In this document: one piece after another, positions 7,168-16,829 of the stretch | Layout of the letters: each line of letters starts with the position of its first letter | How positions within the stretch are numbered: position 1 is the stretch's first letter | Assembly: GCA_017627955.1 (NCBI GenBank) | Contig: JAGAFU010000052.1 | Coordinates: 1-64,000 of the forward strand | Direction of reading: 5' to 3' | DNA: 64,000 bases | Origin: Bacteroidales bacterium | Lineage (GTDB): Bacteria > Bacteroidota > Bacteroidia > Bacteroidales > UBA932 | Translations under genes and position numbers: made by a program | The notes under the pieces: generated by a model | What the model was told of the DNA's origin: nothing | Database searches by the model: none | Seen by the model: the letters and a program-made list of their open reading frames with translations, nothing else

Positions 7168-9615
7168 ATGAAAAGAATTCTTATCACTGTCGTCGCCATC
7201 ATGATGGTGACGTCTCCCTTCGCCCTGGGCCAGCCCAGAGGCGGACGTCCGGGGGCGGGGAAACCCGAGCCGGAAAAGAAAGAGGAGGCTGAAAAGCCTG
7301 CTCCGGCATTAACAGTAACGCCTGGTTTGTTCGGCGTTGCCCACAACGAGAAGGACTGGTATTTCGAAATACCGGACAACATCCTCGGCCGCAGGATCCT
7401 TGCGGTTACCCGTTATGTCAGCAACACTCCCGGTGCCTCCCAGTATGGAGGAGAGGAAGTTACTGAGAACATGATATATTGGGAGAAAGCTTCCAATGGC
7501 AATCTGCTTCTCCGCGTCGACGCGCTGGTGATCCAGGCGGATGAGGGGCAGGACATCCAGAAAGCGGTCAAGGTAAGCTCTGAGAACCCGATAATCGCAT
7601 CGATCAAGCCTGAGAAGACATCTTCTCCCGGTACCACGAGAGTCAAGGTCACCAACCTTTTCGAGGGAGACGTCCAGGCGTTCTCGCTCAATTCGATGTC
7701 TAAGAGGCAAATGAATCTCGGTGGTGTCAAAGGTGACGCGAGCTTTATCGAGAGCGTCAGGACTTATCCTATCAACACGGAAGTTACTGTCACCAAGACA
7801 TTTACTTATAACCAGCCGACCCCGAGCTTCGGCGGTGGCGGACAGAGCCCCATGCGTACCCAGTCTCTTCCCGCCGGCAGGGAAGCCGGTACCGTGACCC
7901 TCGTCCTTAACACTTCCATGGTGCTCCTTCCGGAGACTCCCATGCAGCCCAGGCTTGTGGACAATCGTGTCGGATACTTCGCCGACGGTTACAGCAAGTT
8001 CACGGATGACCAGCAGGGCGTCGAGAACATGAGGTTCATCACCCGTTGGCGTCTTGAGGCTCGTCCGGAGGATGTCGAGAAGCAGAAGAGGGGAGAGCTC
8101 GTTGAGCCCGTCAAGCCTATTATCTATTACATCGACCCGGCTACTCCCAAGCAGTGGAGGAAATACCTGATCGCAGGTGTCAATGACTGGCAGAAAGCTT
8201 TTGAGCAGGCCGGATGGAAGAACGCTATCCGCGCTGAGGAATGGCCCGAGGACAATCCTGATATGAGCCTCGAGGATGCCCGTTTCTCTGTGATCCGTTA
8301 CCTCGCCTCTCCCACAGCCAATGCTTATGGCCCCAATGTCCACGACCCCAGGTCAGGAGAGATTCTCGAGAGCCACATCGGCTGGTATCACAACGTCATG
8401 ACCCTTGTCCACGACTGGTACCAGATTCAGGTCGGCGCTGTCGATCCAAGGGCCCGCGCGTTCAAATATGATGAGGAACTGATGGGAGACCTTATCCGTT
8501 TCGTCTCCTCACATGAGGTCGGCCACACTCTTGGACTCCGTCACAACAAAGGTTCAAGCTTCATGACCCCCGTGGAGAAACTTCGCGACAAGGAATGGGT
8601 CGAGAAGAATGGCCACACGGTCAGTATCATGGACTATGCCCGTTTCAACTATGTCGCACAGCCTGAGGACAATATCGGCAAGGCCGGACTCTATCCCAGG
8701 ATCAACGACTACGACAAGTGGGCTATTGAATTTGGCTACAAGGCTACTCCTTACAAGACCCCCAAGGAGGATCACCTTTACTGGAACAAGGTCATAATCG
8801 AGAGATTGGCCGCCAACCCGAAGCTTTGGTTCGGAGGGGAGGGCTATGACGCCGATCCAAGGGCCCAGAGCGAGGATCTCGGAGACAACTCTGTCACCGC
8901 TAGCGAGTACGGTATCAAGAATCTCAAGCGTATCATAGGTCAGATTCCCGAATGGAACGCTGAGGAAGGAGACCAGTACAGGAACGTCAGCCGTATGTAT
9001 TCAGCCCTGACCGGACAGTACAACCGCTACCTCGGCCATGTCGCCGCCAACATCGGAGGCCGCTACATCACCTACAAGAGCATCGAGCAGCCTGGCCCCG
9101 TGTACGAGGCTGTACCAAAAGAGCGCCAGAAGGAAGCTCTGGACTTCCTGAACGCGAACTTGTTCCAGAAGCCTTCATGGCTCGTTGAGGTGCCTTATAT
9201 CTTCGACATCACCGACCGTCCTGACAGTTATCTCTACTCTTTAGTGGACAATGTCGTCAGCCCTTCGGTTCTTTTCGATGTCGCGAAACTGACCCGTCTT
9301 GAGCAATTCTCCCAGTACGATCCTTCCAACTACAAGCCGGAGGAATATCTTTCCGACCTGACCGGGATGGTCTTCTCAGAACTGTACAAGGGCAAGGCTA
9401 CCGACAGCTACCGCCGTTATCTCCAGCGCAGGTTTGTCAGCGCGGCCATCGAAGCGGTCAATTCGAGGGGAGCCGCCGGGACAGACGGCAGGGCTCTGAT
9501 CCTCGGCACCTTGACGGATCTTCAGAAGAAAGCCGCCAAGGCCAAGTCTTCAGATACCGCTACCCAGGCTCACTGGCAGGATATCGCGAAAACAATTGAG
9601 AAAGCTCTTAAATAA
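7168..9615 (+). CDS. Secreted zinc-dependent metalloprotease, DUF5117/DUF5118 type
   Basis: An 815-aa exported protein. ATG 7168 gives a clean signal peptide (MKRILITVVAIMMVTSPFALG), better than the in-frame TTG at 7159. A Pro/Glu/Lys-rich linker precedes the DUF5118-like and DUF5117-like regions. The catalytic motif HEVGHTLGLRHN (about 450-461) is an extended HExxHxxGxxH zinc site, and SIMDYARFNY about 35 residues later fits a Met-turn. Large metzincin-like proteins of this kind are common in Bacteroidota; the substrate is not known. The stop overlaps the next start by one base (TAATG). Confidence 0.85.
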   Translation: MKRILITVVAIMMVTSPFALGQPRGGRPGAGKPEPEKKEEAEKPAPALTVTPGLFGVAHNEKDWYFEIPDNILGRRILAVTRYVSNTPGASQYGGEEVTENMIYWEKASNGNLLLRVDALVIQADEGQDIQKAVKVSSENPIIASIKPEKTSSPGTTRVKVTNLFEGDVQAFSLNSMSKRQMNLGGVKGDASFIESVRTYPINTEVTVTKTFTYNQPTPSFGGGGQSPMRTQSLPAGREAGTVTLVLNTSMVLLPETPMQPRLVDNRVGYFADGYSKFTDDQQGVENMRFITRWRLEARPEDVEKQKRGELVEPVKPIIYYIDPATPKQWRKYLIAGVNDWQKAFEQAGWKNAIRAEEWPEDNPDMSLEDARFSVIRYLASPTANAYGPNVHDPRSGEILESHIGWYHNVMTLVHDWYQIQVGAVDPRARAFKYDEELMGDLIRFVSSHEVGHTLGLRHNKGSSFMTPVEKLRDKEWVEKNGHTVSIMDYARFNYVAQPEDNIGKAGLYPRINDYDKWAIEFGYKATPYKTPKEDHLYWNKVIIERLAANPKLWFGGEGYDADPRAQSEDLGDNSVTASEYGIKNLKRIIGQIPEWNAEEGDQYRNVSRMYSALTGQYNRYLGHVAANIGGRYITYKSIEQPGPVYEAVPKERQKEALDFLNANLFQKPSWLVEVPYIFDITDRPDSYLYSLVDNVVSPSVLFDVAKLTRLEQFSQYDPSNYKPEEYLSDLTGMVFSELYKGKATDSYRRYLQRRFVSAAIEAVNSRGAAGTDGRALILGTLTDLQKKAAKAKSSDTATQAHWQDIAKTIEKALK

Positions 9616-10316
9616 TGATAGCTCTCCTGACAGGCGCTTCCCGGGGAATTGGCCGGGCAATCGCTATGGAACTCTCTGATTTAGGTTTTGATCTCGCCCT
9701 TGTTGGGCGGGATCAAGCTTCTTTGGAGGGTACCGCTTCACTGATCCCGAATACTCGAGTGGCCTTGATAACGGCCGATTTGTCGGATCCGGCGTCAGCC
9801 AAGTACATCGTTGACGAGACAGTTTCCGCTTTTGGTGGCTTGGATCTGCTGGTCAATTGCGCCGGTGTCCCCCAGAAAGGTCCTTTCACTGAAGTGACTC
9901 CTCAGGAGTGGGACAATGTCTTCGCCGTCAACGCCCGCGCTCCTTTCTTTATCTGCCAGGCGGCGCTCGAGCCCTTGAAGAAGTCTTCCAAGCCGATGGT
10001 GATCAACATAGCCTCTGTCGTCGGGTTCAAGGGATACGCCAATCAGAGTGTATATTCCTCATCCAAACATGCCTTGACCGGATTCACCAAGGTGTTCGCC
10101 AAGGAAGTGCAGCCTTTCGGGATCAGAGTCCATCTTATCAGCCCCGGCGGAGTCGCCACCGAGATGGTCAAGAAGATGCGTCCCGACATTGATCCTGCGG
10201 AGCTTATCCAGCCTGAAGAAATCGCCGAAATCGTCCGTTTCCTTGTCACCCGCAAGGGTACCGGCACGATCGACCAGTTCTATATTCGCCGTTACACCGG
10301 CCTTGCTTTTGATTGA
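9615..10316 (+). CDS. Short-chain dehydrogenase/reductase
   Basis: A 233-aa Rossmann enzyme with TGASRGIG (about 6-13), NCAG (about 81-84), catalytic Ser in INIASVVG and YSSSK (about 146-150). These define a classical NAD(P)-dependent SDR, in the size range of 3-oxoacyl-ACP reductases and sugar or polyol dehydrogenases. The substrate cannot be told. It is coupled to the metalloprotease by a one-base overlap; 28 bases separate it from the acetyltransferase. Confidence 0.85.
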   Translation: MIALLTGASRGIGRAIAMELSDLGFDLALVGRDQASLEGTASLIPNTRVALITADLSDPASAKYIVDETVSAFGGLDLLVNCAGVPQKGPFTEVTPQEWDNVFAVNARAPFFICQAALEPLKKSSKPMVINIASVVGFKGYANQSVYSSSKHALTGFTKVFAKEVQPFGIRVHLISPGGVATEMVKKMRPDIDPAELIQPEEIAEIVRFLVTRKGTGTIDQFYIRRYTGLAFD

Positions 10317-10344
10317 CTCTGTTCTCACTAAACACTGAATCCTC

Positions 10345-10917
10345 ATGACCGAAAAAGAAAAAAGGGATGCCGGACTTTTGTATAACGCTGGCAATGACGA
10401 AGAGCTGATCGCGGAAGTCCGAAAGGCGAAAGACCTTTGCCACCGGTACAACCAATTGCCTCCGATGGATTTCGAAGGGCATAGGGATATTCTTTCAAAG
10501 CTGTTTGGCAAGATAGGTGAGCGGATCAATATCTATCCTCCGTTCTGGTGTGACTATGGGTATAATATCGAGGTCGGGGAGGATTTCTTCGCCAATCATG
10601 GCGTGACTATCCTGGACGGAGGCAAGGTCGTCTTCGGGAATCATGTGCTGATCGGTCCAGGATGCGGATTCCATACGGCCGGCCACCCCTTGCTCGCGGA
10701 TCAGCGCAACCGGTGGCTCGTGTTCAACAAGCCTATCACTGTTGGTGACAACGTCTGGTTCGGTGCCGGGGTCCAGGTCCTTCCAGGGGTCACGATAGGG
10801 GACAATGTCGTCGTGGCTGCCGGGAGTGTGGTTACTCATGACCTGCCGTCCGGGTGTGTGGCTGTGGGCAATCCGTGCGAAGTGCTTCGGGAAATAACTG
10901 ATGATGATAGGATATGA
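10345..10917 (+). CDS. Maltose/galactoside O-acetyltransferase family protein
   Basis: A 190-aa left-handed beta-helix acyltransferase of the Maa/LacA/NodL group. The N-terminal Maa domain (about 1-55, DAGLLYNAGNDEEL) is followed by hexapeptide repeats; the catalytic His is in HTAGHPL (about 112-118) and GNPCEVLREI closes the helix. Family members acetylate the 6-hydroxyl of sugars using acetyl-CoA. It overlaps the glycosidase gene by ATGA, linking it to carbohydrate metabolism. The true acceptor is unknown. Confidence 0.85.
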   Translation: MTEKEKRDAGLLYNAGNDEELIAEVRKAKDLCHRYNQLPPMDFEGHRDILSKLFGKIGERINIYPPFWCDYGYNIEVGEDFFANHGVTILDGGKVVFGNHVLIGPGCGFHTAGHPLLADQRNRWLVFNKPITVGDNVWFGAGVQVLPGVTIGDNVVVAAGSVVTHDLPSGCVAVGNPCEVLREITDDDRI

Positions 10918-13913
10918 GACGGATTCTGTTGTTTTTGGCCATACTCTCCACCATTGTCTCTTGTGAGGAGCGGGCGAGTCGCGTGACTGTTTCTTTCAAG
11001 GAGGTTGAGAAATCCTTCGCCGAGCCAGGGAAAGAGTTCAGGCCGGCGCCGCTGTGGACATGGAATGCCCGTGTGAACCGTGGGGACATTGACTCGGGCC
11101 TGCGCTTTTTCAAGGAGCAGGGCTTCGGAGGAGCGTTCATCCATCCTCGTCCGGGACTTGAGACAGATTATCTGTCCGAAGAATGGTTCGAACTCTACCG
11201 CTACAGTGTCGAGAAAGCGAAGGAACTGGGACTGGACATCTGGATATATGACGAGAATTCCTATCCGAGTGGTTTCGCCGGTGGCCATGTACAGCGGGAA
11301 ATGCCTGAGTCATGGGATCATACAATCCGGCTGCGACCGCACCGTTTTGAGTCTCTCCCGGAAGACCTGTCCGGGTATTCATATTTCCTGAGGCAGGAAG
11401 GCGAGGACTTTGTCGACATCTCCTCCAATCTTGATTATTATAAAGGAAAGCCGGGAGTATATTACCTCTATACCGCCGAAAATGGAGAGGCTGTGCATGG
11501 CATGTCGGCCTGGACCGGAGGTTATCCTTATGTCGATCTGCTCTATCCCGGTGTGACTGCGAAATTCCTTGAGATAACGATGAGCGGCTACGAGAAGGAG
11601 TTCGGGGAGGACCTCGCTCCACTCCTTCACGGATCATTTTCCGATGAGCCCTGGTGCCCTTTCTTCACCCCCGCCATGTTCGAGGAATTCAAAAATGACT
11701 GGGGATATGACCTCTTGCCAAACCTTCCGAAACTGGCCGAGGAAGTCGGTGACTGGAAGAAGGTTCGCAGGGACTACGCCCAGACCAGACTTCGCCTTTT
11801 CGAGGAGCATTGGTCCGTCCCTTATTCCAAGTATTGCGAGGATCATGGGATGATCTGGACGGGACACTATTGGGAACATGATTGGCCAAGGACAGCCATG
11901 GGGCCCGATAACATGGCCATGTACCGTTACCATCAGATGCCGGCTATCGACATGCTTTTCAATGATTTCAACGAGAAATCTGTCGATGCCCAGTTCGGCA
12001 ATATCAGGTCCGTGAAAGAAGTCAGGAGTGTGGCTAACCAATGCGGCCGCCAGCGTGTCTTGTGCGAGACTTATGGCGGTGCGGGATGGGACTTGACCTT
12101 CGAAGACATGAAGCGTCTGGCTGACTGGGAATATGCGCTCGGCATCAACTTCATGAACCAGCATTATTCGAATGTGACGGTTGAGGGCGCCAGGAAGATG
12201 GACTACCCTGATTATTTCACTCGCTATTCTCCTTGGGGAGAAGACTACAAGCTTCTCAACGACCATGTCGGCCGCCTCTCACTGGTGCTCAGCCAAGGCG
12301 AGCAGCTGAATGATATTCTCGTGATCGAGCCGACCAACACCGTCTGGCAATATGATTCCGAGTGGTATAACAATCCTGAAGTTCAGCGGATTGGGAATGC
12401 TTTCCAAGCGTTTGTGACTTCATTGGAAAAGGATCAGTATGAATATGACCTCGGATCGGAAGACATCATCAAAGATATGGGAAAGGCCGAGGATGGCAAG
12501 TTCATCGTCGGGCGGAGGGCCTATTCGGTGGTCGTGATTCCGGAGCAGGTTGAGGTCCTTTATCCGGAGACAGAAGCGCTGCTGGCTGCTTTTGAAAGTC
12601 AAGGTGGTGAGGCCGTTTGGATGAACAAGGGAGAGAAGATGACAGATGTCCCGAAAGGGGGAGCCGTTTTCGGGGACCTTGAAGGAACGGGACTATACCA
12701 CCATCGCCGGGAGTACAGAGACGGGGAATTGATCTTCCTCGCAAATTCCTCATTGACAGAAGTTTCCAGAGGTACTCTCACAATCGCGGGCTCCTGTCTG
12801 ATCGAATATGACACGATGACTGGCGAGAAGTTCTCCTACCCATCCGAGCCCGCCGGCAAGGGGAAGGTCAAGGCTTCTTTTTCTCTTCCTCCGGCGGGCC
12901 ATCTGCTTCTTTTCGCGTCCCGGAAGAGGGTCTCGCTTGGGGGAAAGCCTTCAGTGCCTTCCGAGAAGGGTTCCGTTCTCCAGCCTGATTCCGGACTAAG
13001 AGTCAGAAGGTTGTCCGACAATTTCCTGACTCTTGATGCCTGCGACATCTATATTGACGGAACTCTTTTCCGGAAAGATGATTACGTTGTCAAGGCAAGC
13101 AGGGACCTGTATGCCAGGTTCGGGATGAAAAACCCTTGGGAGAGCGCTGTCCAGTACAGGCAGGAAGCCATTGAGGCTGATACCATCAAGGTCGGGGATA
13201 TCCATGTCCGGTACTATTTCCAGATTGCTCCAGGTACCGATCGGTCAACTCTCAAACTGGTATGCGAGAAACCGTGGCTCTGGAAAGTCACGGTCAATGG
13301 AGGAACTCCGGTACTGATGGAGGATGTTCACCCGCTGGATGCCCGGACCGGTTGCTTCGACATTTCCGCCCTCGCCAAGGAAGGCAGGAACATCGTCGAC
13401 CTGCACATTCCTCACATGAGCGTGTTCGCTGAGATTTCCGACGCGTTCATCTGCGGTGATTTCTCCGTAGTCCCCGGCTCGGAAGGGTGGACGATCGCGC
13501 CACCTTCCACATTGGGTAAAGGCTGGTGGAGCGGGCAGGGAATGCCATTCTACTCCTGGACTGTCTCGTATTCAAGAGATTATACGGTTGAGGACCCTTC
13601 AAGGCACTACCTTCTGGCGCTGGACGAACTTCATGGCACGGTGGCTGAAGTCCTGGTCAATGGGGAGAAAGCCGGGATCATCGGCTGGAAGCCTTTGGAA
13701 ATCGATTTGTCTGGGCTTCTCAAAAAAGGCAAGAACGAGGTGGATGTACGCGTCATCGGATCGCTTCACAACCTTTATGGCCCTCACCATGTCGGTCATA
13801 CCACCATGGTAGGCCCCGGCCACTGGAACGAAGTCGCGGGTAAGATGGATTGTTCTCAATACATTTTCCGCCAATACGGACTGGCTGGTGATTTCGAGAT
13901 CCGGGAATATTGA
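10914..13913 (+). CDS. Lipoprotein glycoside hydrolase, GH106-like
   Basis: A 999-aa enzyme with a lipoprotein signal (lipobox ending ...TIVSC near residue 17). The N-terminal half has the pattern of large Bacteroidota alpha-L-rhamnosidase-type proteins: APLWTWN, GFGGAFIHPRPGL, EWFELY, and WIYDENSYPSGFAGG, which I associate with GH106 and relatives. The C-terminal part (about 650-999) looks like beta-sandwich domains with galactose-binding character. The specific activity is inferred; it could be another TIM-barrel family of the same fold. No SusC/SusD pair lies nearby. Translationally coupled to the acetyltransferase. Confidence 0.7.
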   Translation: MRRILLFLAILSTIVSCEERASRVTVSFKEVEKSFAEPGKEFRPAPLWTWNARVNRGDIDSGLRFFKEQGFGGAFIHPRPGLETDYLSEEWFELYRYSVEKAKELGLDIWIYDENSYPSGFAGGHVQREMPESWDHTIRLRPHRFESLPEDLSGYSYFLRQEGEDFVDISSNLDYYKGKPGVYYLYTAENGEAVHGMSAWTGGYPYVDLLYPGVTAKFLEITMSGYEKEFGEDLAPLLHGSFSDEPWCPFFTPAMFEEFKNDWGYDLLPNLPKLAEEVGDWKKVRRDYAQTRLRLFEEHWSVPYSKYCEDHGMIWTGHYWEHDWPRTAMGPDNMAMYRYHQMPAIDMLFNDFNEKSVDAQFGNIRSVKEVRSVANQCGRQRVLCETYGGAGWDLTFEDMKRLADWEYALGINFMNQHYSNVTVEGARKMDYPDYFTRYSPWGEDYKLLNDHVGRLSLVLSQGEQLNDILVIEPTNTVWQYDSEWYNNPEVQRIGNAFQAFVTSLEKDQYEYDLGSEDIIKDMGKAEDGKFIVGRRAYSVVVIPEQVEVLYPETEALLAAFESQGGEAVWMNKGEKMTDVPKGGAVFGDLEGTGLYHHRREYRDGELIFLANSSLTEVSRGTLTIAGSCLIEYDTMTGEKFSYPSEPAGKGKVKASFSLPPAGHLLLFASRKRVSLGGKPSVPSEKGSVLQPDSGLRVRRLSDNFLTLDACDIYIDGTLFRKDDYVVKASRDLYARFGMKNPWESAVQYRQEAIEADTIKVGDIHVRYYFQIAPGTDRSTLKLVCEKPWLWKVTVNGGTPVLMEDVHPLDARTGCFDISALAKEGRNIVDLHIPHMSVFAEISDAFICGDFSVVPGSEGWTIAPPSTLGKGWWSGQGMPFYSWTVSYSRDYTVEDPSRHYLLALDELHGTVAEVLVNGEKAGIIGWKPLEIDLSGLLKKGKNEVDVRVIGSLHNLYGPHHVGHTTMVGPGHWNEVAGKMDCSQYIFRQYGLAGDFEIREY

Positions 13914-13914
13914 C

Positions 13915-15282
13915 TCATGCCCTGCCCAGAATCGCGGTCTTGTATTTAAGTGTCTGATAGGCTGATCTGTAGATTAGGTGCGCGTAGTAGGCGGCGAAGA
14001 GCAGGTGCACTTTTGCGTCCAGGCTTAACTGGGAGCCTGTCGCCCGGGAGATGAGGATCCCGCCGAACCAGATGATGAAAAAGGCGATAAGACATCCTAT
14101 ATTGGCGTCCCGCATGTCTTTGGTTGCTGTGGCGCCAATATATATTCCGTCCCAGGTGAATGCCGGGCAGCCCAGAAGCGGCATGATGACAAGCCAGGGC
14201 AGATAGGCTTTGGCAGATTGGATGACCGTGTTGTCCGAGGTCATCAGGTGAAACATCGGCGTGCCTGCGGCGGCGTAGATCGCCACGAAGAACATGCCTA
14301 TCCCCATGCTCCAGACGAAGGTCCATTTGACGGTCCTGGATATCGCCAGTTTGTCCTTGCTGCCGACAAAGCGTCCGGTCAAAGCCTCGCCCGCGAACGC
14401 GAAACCGTCTGTGAAGTAAGAGAATATCATCATTAGTTTCATCATGATGGAGCACATAGCGAGGCGGGTGTCTCCCAGGCGAGCGGAGATCGCCGAGAAC
14501 GCCAGGTACACTCCCATGAGGCATAAAGACCGCACGAACAAGTCCCCGTTTACGCTGAAGAACTCCCTCATGGATGACCGCCCGACATTGGTGACTTGAT
14601 GTGTTGAGGCGTTCCGGAGGACGGCGGAATATTTAAGCAGAAGGATCGCGGAGGCGGTGAGGATGCCGGAATATTGGGCGATTAGGGTGCCCCAGGCGAT
14701 TCCGGTGAATCCGATCCCGGAGAATGAGGTTCCTGGGATGCCGAGGGCCAGAAGAACGCTGGCCACTATATTCATCCCGTTTACCATGATGTCTGTCAGC
14801 ATTGAGGAAAAGGTGTCCTGCATCCCTATGAACCATCCTCTCAAAGCCATCAGGCTCAAAGTCGCCGGCGCTGCCCATATCCTTATGTGGAAGTACTTGA
14901 GCGCCAACGCTCTGACCTCGTCCGAACACTGGACGAACACGAACATCAGCTTTTGGAAAGGCCACTGAATCAAGATGAGGAGCAAGGCTGACAGCACGGC
15001 GGCACTGAGCCCTCTCTTGAGATTGGCAGCGCATGCGCCCCAGTCTTCCCGGCCATAAGCCTGTGCGGTGAGGCCTCCGGTACCGGCTCTCAGGAAGCCG
15101 AAGTTCCAGTACATCATGTCGAACATGAGAGAACCAATCGAGATTCCACCGATCAGCGCGGCCGCGGAAGTGTCAAGATGTCCCGCCACCGCGATGTCCA
15201 CCAGTCCGACCAGAGGTACTGTCAAGTTCGCCAGGATGCTCGGCAGGGCGAGTCTCAATATCTCCTTGTTCAGTCGTTTCAC
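13915..15282 (-). CDS. MATE family efflux transporter
   Basis: A 455-aa integral membrane protein with about 12 hydrophobic segments and the MATE N-terminus (LALPSILANLTVPLVGLVDIAVAGHL). MATE proteins export cationic drugs or metabolites using Na+ or H+ gradients. I chose GTG 15282 (MKRLNKEIL...), since homologues start at this point; the longer frame to 15378 would translate an intergenic repeat (residues SEAKN) and overlap the flippase gene. Last gene of a long minus-strand run. Confidence 0.85.
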   Translation of the reverse strand: MKRLNKEILRLALPSILANLTVPLVGLVDIAVAGHLDTSAAALIGGISIGSLMFDMMYWNFGFLRAGTGGLTAQAYGREDWGACAANLKRGLSAAVLSALLLILIQWPFQKLMFVFVQCSDEVRALALKYFHIRIWAAPATLSLMALRGWFIGMQDTFSSMLTDIMVNGMNIVASVLLALGIPGTSFSGIGFTGIAWGTLIAQYSGILTASAILLLKYSAVLRNASTHQVTNVGRSSMREFFSVNGDLFVRSLCLMGVYLAFSAISARLGDTRLAMCSIMMKLMMIFSYFTDGFAFAGEALTGRFVGSKDKLAISRTVKWTFVWSMGIGMFFVAIYAAAGTPMFHLMTSDNTVIQSAKAYLPWLVIMPLLGCPAFTWDGIYIGATATKDMRDANIGCLIAFFIIWFGGILISRATGSQLSLDAKVHLLFAAYYAHLIYRSAYQTLKYKTAILGRA

Positions 15283-15290
15283 TTGATTCA

Positions 15291-15317
15291 GGTTCTTCGC
15301 TTCGCTCAGAATGACAC
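15291..15317 (-). repeat. Dispersed GAGCGAAGCGAAGAA-type repeat, copy 1
   Basis: Read on the minus strand, this gap between the flippase stop and the MATE start contains GTGTCATTCTGAGCGAAGCG followed by AAGAACC. The same core occurs at 30805-30833 and, diverged, at 45736-45764. It lies ~9 bases before the MATE start codon. Confidence 0.6.
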
Positions 15318-15319
15318 GG

Positions 15320-16807
15320 TCAAGCTTTCCTGCGGAAATATTTCCCGACAACCGGTAGGGAGGAGAGGGGAAGGTCACGCCAGGCGATCAGGGCGCAGAA
15401 GGCAAGGATCAGGATCACGTTGACCCCCAGGGCTGCCCAGGTGCCGAGGTGGTTGTTGGCCAGCACCATGCAGGCGTACAGCGCCGCCGCGGCGAGGCAG
15501 TATAGGAATATGTCCTTGAGGGGATAGTTGATCGGATATTTCTTTTGCCCGACAAAGTAGGAGAGCAGTGTCGCTGTGCCGTAGCCTCCGACACCGGCCC
15601 ACGCGCAAGCCATGTAGCCGATTTTCGGAATGAACACGATGTTGATGGCGAAAAGGACAAGGCAACCTATCCCGGAGAACAAGGCTCCCCAGAGAGTCTG
15701 GTCTGTGAGTTTGTACCAGAAAGAGAGGTTGAAATATACCCCCATGAGGATTTCGGCGGCCATCACGATCGGGACGACTTTAAGGCCAACACGATAGTCC
15801 GCACCGATGATGAATTTGAGGATATCCATGAAACCTATCACGCAGAGAAAAGCGAGTAACGTGAAGATAATGAAGTACTTCATCGCTTTCGCATAGGTTT
15901 CCTTGCTATCCTTGTCAGAGGAGCTGCCGAACACGAAAGGCTCGTAGGCGTAGCGGAAAGCCTGGGTGATCATGGCCATGATCATAGCTATCTTGATGCA
16001 TGCCCCGTATATTCCAAGCTGCGCGGCCCCGTCCTCTCCCTTATAGACATAGGGGAATATGATCTGGGAGGCTGTCTGGTTGAGGATTCCCGCGATTCCA
16101 AGTACCAGGATAGGCCAGCTGTACGAGAGCATCCTCTTCATGAGACTCCAGTCGAACCCGTGCTTGAAGCCACGGAGTTCCCCGGCGAAGAAGATGGTCA
16201 TGAAGGCGGTGCAGAAAAGGTTGATGTAGAAGACCCAACCCACCTGGATGCCGTTGTCATAAATGCCGAAAGGATTGAGATTCAGTTTCGGCAGGAAGAC
16301 GAAATAGGTGAGGTTCAGGAATATGTTAAGGAATATGAACCCGAGTTTCAACGCGGCGAACTTGATAGGGCGTTTCTTGTACCTCAAGTAGGAGTACGGG
16401 ATGCATTGGAACGCGTCGATAGCGACCGTGAGAGCCATAGTCCAGATGTAGTCCGGGTGGTCCGGATACCCCATCGCCTTTGAGATCGGACCGATGAAGC
16501 CTATCACAAGGGCCACGAACAACGCGGATGTCGTCAAGACCGAGGTTAAAATGGTCGAATACACCTTGTCCGGATCCTCTCCCTCCTTGTTGGAGAACCT
16601 GAAGAAGGTCGTCTCCATGCCGTATGTCAGGATAACCAGAAGGAGGGCCGTGTAGGCGTAAAGATTGGTGACGACACCGTATCCTCCGCTGGAAGCGTTT
16701 ATGACATAAGTATATAGAGGGACAAGGAGATAGTTCAGGAATCTCCCGATGATGCTGCTCAGGCCATATATTGCCGTGTCTTTGGCAAGTGATTTCAAAT
16801 TCGCCAT
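15320..16807 (-). CDS. Polysaccharide flippase (Wzx/MVF superfamily)
   Basis: A 495-aa protein with about 14 membrane segments and the N-terminal pattern typical of oligosaccharide flippases (LAKDTAIYGLSSIIGRFLNYLLVPLYTYVI). These proteins move lipid-linked sugar repeat units across the inner membrane for capsule or O-antigen assembly. There are no glycosyltransferases nearby, so the glycan is unknown; this stand-alone form is common in Bacteroidota. It follows the M1 peptidase gene by 22 bases. Confidence 0.85.
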   Translation of the reverse strand: MANLKSLAKDTAIYGLSSIIGRFLNYLLVPLYTYVINASSGGYGVVTNLYAYTALLLVILTYGMETTFFRFSNKEGEDPDKVYSTILTSVLTTSALFVALVIGFIGPISKAMGYPDHPDYIWTMALTVAIDAFQCIPYSYLRYKKRPIKFAALKLGFIFLNIFLNLTYFVFLPKLNLNPFGIYDNGIQVGWVFYINLFCTAFMTIFFAGELRGFKHGFDWSLMKRMLSYSWPILVLGIAGILNQTASQIIFPYVYKGEDGAAQLGIYGACIKIAMIMAMITQAFRYAYEPFVFGSSSDKDSKETYAKAMKYFIIFTLLAFLCVIGFMDILKFIIGADYRVGLKVVPIVMAAEILMGVYFNLSFWYKLTDQTLWGALFSGIGCLVLFAINIVFIPKIGYMACAWAGVGGYGTATLLSYFVGQKKYPINYPLKDIFLYCLAAAALYACMVLANNHLGTWAALGVNVILILAFCALIAWRDLPLSSLPVVGKYFRRKA

Positions 16808-16829
16808 ATCCCGCTCGATAATTTAAGCG

